Positions 61,290 through 64,000 of a DNA stretch of 64,000 nucleotides are shown here, piece by piece (the stretch's first letter is position 1; every line of letters begins with the position of its first letter). The notes beneath the pieces were generated by a model that was not told where the DNA came from, did no database searches, and worked only from the letters and a program-made list of their open reading frames with translations. The translations under genes were made by a program, and so were the position numbers. This stretch comes from Monomorium pharaonis (taxonomy: Eukaryota; Arthropoda; Insecta; Hymenoptera; Formicidae): assembly GCF_013373865.1 (NCBI RefSeq), contig NC_050476.1:14055197-14119196 (forward strand), written 5' to 3'.

Positions 61290-62518
61290 CGTACGTAATC
61301 TTTTGAAGAGAGTGGTATTATTAGGATTTTTACAGGAAAGTATAGGAATCATATAGGAAACGTATAGGAAATGTAAAAAATAGGACAAAATTCTTTATCA
61401 ATAAAATAATATGGCATATAAATACTAATAATAAAGTTTATTAAGTGCGTCTGCAGCCGACTTACTTCATGAATATCAACATTTGTTGCATGGGTAAAGG
61501 AAACTGCAGAAAACCTTACCAATATTCCAAATATAAAACAAATATATTTACATATAAATATTTATCAATATATAAAATATAATTAAAATATTAATATAAC
61601 ATTAAATATTAATATAACAAACATTTCAACAAAGCAATTAAATAATTTTTTGTGTAATTTTTAATAAAAGTATACAAATTGTAATTTAAGAAATGATAAT
61701 TAAATATGTTATCTTAAATAAATAAGGATATCTTAAACAATAAATTAAATAAAATTATTTTAATAACAAAAACATTATTTTGCATTTCCTTTGGTTTCTA
61801 AAATCTTTGGCTCCTGGAGTTTTTGGTTTCTGTAATTTCTGGAATCTTCAGCTTTTTGAATCTTGAAAAGTAGTAAAAATTTCCTGAAACTTAAAATCGG
61901 ATTAATAATTTCCTCTCCTCAAATTATCTTCCTTACAAATCATTATCAAATAAAAATAAAATTTTTCTAGAAAAATAGAATGTAGAAAAAAATATTGCCT
62001 ACATATTAGACTCTTAAGTAGAAAGATAATATTGCACATATATGAGAGTAGGAATATTGCACTACATTAATTAAAAATTACGAACTAAACTTATTACTAA
62101 ACTGAAAGAATTGCACTCTCTAATTGCACTGTAAAAAATTTATATACATTACACATACTAGAGATATTTATTAAGAATAAAAAGAGTTTATTGTCAAATA
62201 ATAATAAATAGGCAAAACAAATAAGATACAAAGTAATAATTAAAGTATTAGAAACATTAGTATTAACATTAAAGATTACAAAATATTATGGTGAAAATTA
62301 TTATTAAGAAAAGTCAGTTAAATTTTAATATCTAGAATGAATTTGTAAATTTAAATTATATTAAGTGTGTTTTTAAAATATTTAAGTACATATTTAAAAT
62401 TTATCCTCATCTTCATCCTGTATATCATTGTTAATATCAGAAGAATATAAATTTTGAGAATTATGTAATTTTAAACGTTTTTGTTCAACTTTAAACGTAT
62501 AACAATCTATATTTCGAG
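61290..62518. other. AT-rich, no gene; weak tandem repeat
   Basis: Near 61790-61870 a degenerate run of TTTGGTTTCTGTAATTTCTGG-like units. The stretch before 62520 may include the 3' end of the hAT element, but no terminal repeat was found. Confidence 0.4.
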
Positions 62519-62519
62519 C

Positions 62520-64000
62520 TTAAAAACTTGATCTTACTTTACAAATAGCATTAAGATTATCAATACTCAGTCGATTTCTCTTTTTATTCTTAACATCCGT
62601 AACAATGGAAAATATTATTTCAGCTTCAGCATTAGAATGGGGAAGTGAAAAAACTGCATGTACTAATTTTTCTAAATTCGGAAACATTGGTTCATCACTA
62701 AAATTTTTGGTTTCAAAAATTTTCATTCACATATCATCTACTTCTAAATTGGCCAAAACATCCTTATTCGCGTCATTAAACATTGATGATAATACTCTCC
62801 ATTCATATGCTAAAGTTGTAACATCAAAATTTCCAAAAAATGTTGCGATGTCTGTGAGGTCTTTAATCTCACTTCTGACGTTATCGCTCAAAGCAAATTT
62901 AGGATCAATAAATTTTAGCCCGCGCAAAATTTGATCATTAAACGGTAAACATTTCAACATCTCATTAGTTGCCGTAACGTAAAAATCTAAATACTTTAAT
63001 TTTACTTCTTCTGAAAATTCTGATGTTTGACTTCTAAGAATATTTCACATTCCGGACCAACATATATTGAATCTAAAGGTAACAAATTACAAGATTGAGT
63101 TAATTCTAAAGTAACATTCTGCAAAGCTGCTGGTAAAAGAAAATTCTGTCCCATCTGCTTAATTAGTTGCTCACTGTTTTCAGCTAATTTATAAATTAAA
63201 ACCTTTCTAGACTGATATAAGGCATTAAAATTATTTAAAAAGTTTAATGTATATTTTAAAAATAACAAATGAGCTTTATTTTCATCGTTATTAAAATGAT
63301 TCAAAATTACTTCTGCGTATTTACTTTTGGTTTCAGTAACTTCTAAAAGAAAAAAATGTTTTAATGCATCCAAATTATCTAATAATCTAACAATACATTT
63401 TTGCAATGTAAGCCATCTAGTACCCGATAATTTGCAAGACCTTTTTGCAAATTGAAATATACGTTGCAACTGTGTGCAATAAATTTTCCCACGAATCCGG
63501 CAATTTAGCACAAGCTTTATTAGCAATTAAAGCAGAAGAATGCCAAATATATTTTAACACAATAAGAGCTGGTACTTTTTTCTTTAACCTACTTGCGAAA
63601 GAATTGTTATTTCCAATCATGACAGCAGCATTATCTGAAGCCATTCCAATAATATTATTAAAAGGGATATTTTTACTTTTTAAACACTGTTCAAATGCAG
63701 AGTATAGTTTCTCTGCAGAACAATCTACTGCATTTAATTGAACTAATTCTAATAATTCTGTTATACATTTTTTATTATTAGGTAAAACATATCTGACCAA
63801 AATGCAAAATATTTTTTCATTAGCAATATCCGTACTTTCATCTATTAAAATTGAAAATGGTTGAGATTTTAAATTATTAATTGTATTTTCATTTTCGACT
63901 TTTGCAATTACATTTTTTATTATTTAAGAACATTTAATACATGACAGTGTAAGTTCTTTAACAATATGTGAATCATCAACAATATTTTTTAATAAAGGGA
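62520..64000 (-). pseudogene. hAT-superfamily transposase, broken, runs past the window edge
   Basis: Minus strand from the right edge. Upstream piece: SQPFSILIDESTDIANEKIF with the first catalytic Asp, after an in-frame stop at about 63927. Next frame (63800-63417): CLKSKNIPFNNIIGMASDNA with the second Asp. Then, after a frameshift, 63526-63002: KLSGTRWLTLQKCIVRLLDN. 62960-62727: SEIKDLTDIATFFGNFDV. 62726-62520: the dimerisation domain, FPNLEKLVHAVFSLPHSNAE and IFSIVTDVKNKKRNRLSIDN. The order is that of zinc-finger-type hAT proteins. At least two frameshifts and two stops; the N-terminus lies beyond 64000. Confidence 0.8.
63801..64000 (-). pseudogene. hAT transposase, N-terminal-most visible part
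   Basis: Frame VDDSHIVKELTLSCIKCS, stop, IIKNVIAKVENENTIN, NLKSQPFSILIDESTDIANE. LIDESTDI is the first catalytic Asp motif. Continuous apart from one TAA; it opens at the window edge. Confidence 0.75.

Overview
This is an AT-rich, intron-bearing, transposon-crowded stretch of animal nuclear DNA. Proteasome exons with GT-AG introns, many TA- or TTAA-flanked DNA transposons, R1-clade, gypsy, BEL and Penelope relics, and short GGTTAG-type runs point to an insect. An ant or related hymenopteran is my best guess, by inference only. I find one confident host gene and no rRNA, canonical tRNA or CRISPR array.

Host gene (6036-23523, +): four coding exons of the caspase-like 20S proteasome subunit beta-1 (PSMB6 family), an intact 200-residue mature chain starting at the catalytic threonine. 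The propeptide exon was not found. Its 9.6-kb and 7.2-kb introns are almost entirely stacked fold-back and MITE-type elements, several nested inside one another. Upstream (1-5800) lie a small palindrome, a 1.7-kb fold-back, a TTAA-flanked piggyBac-like element and an 8-bp-flanked hAT-like MITE.

Middle (23.9-36.2 kb): MITEs, a possible solo LTR, an R1-clade LINE 3' end, a tRNA-like SINE head, and a Transib/RAG1-like transposase relic on the minus strand (30360-36169). The relic was split twice: by a ~1.95-kb LTR-like block, and by a 2.06-kb fold-back element (30913-32970) whose arms are inverted arrays of a 16-bp modular minisatellite. A sister fold-back (54941-55673) shares termini and central core but uses different spacers. 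Fragments at 49074-49152 and perhaps 49993-50099 look related. This family is the most unusual thing in the window.

Right half (36.9-64 kb): a deleted BEL/Pao element carrying a 145-bp near-perfect palindrome; a Penelope-like retroelement; an 8.2-kb DNA transposon (40642-48873, ISL2EU-like, first catalytic Asp apparently Asn) that hosts a nested PIF/Harbinger element (43513-47886) with a nearly intact DDE transposase and a decayed MADF/BESS gene; a gypsy relic without RT palm; PIF-type MITE copies; a TTAA element; an R1-clade ORF2 fragment; and a broken hAT transposase running off the right edge.

The genes do not form a pathway. The window is one housekeeping gene beside a long record of nested insertion. 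In two cases an undisturbed sister arm of a palindrome preserves the empty target site, which independently confirms TSD sequence and insertion order.
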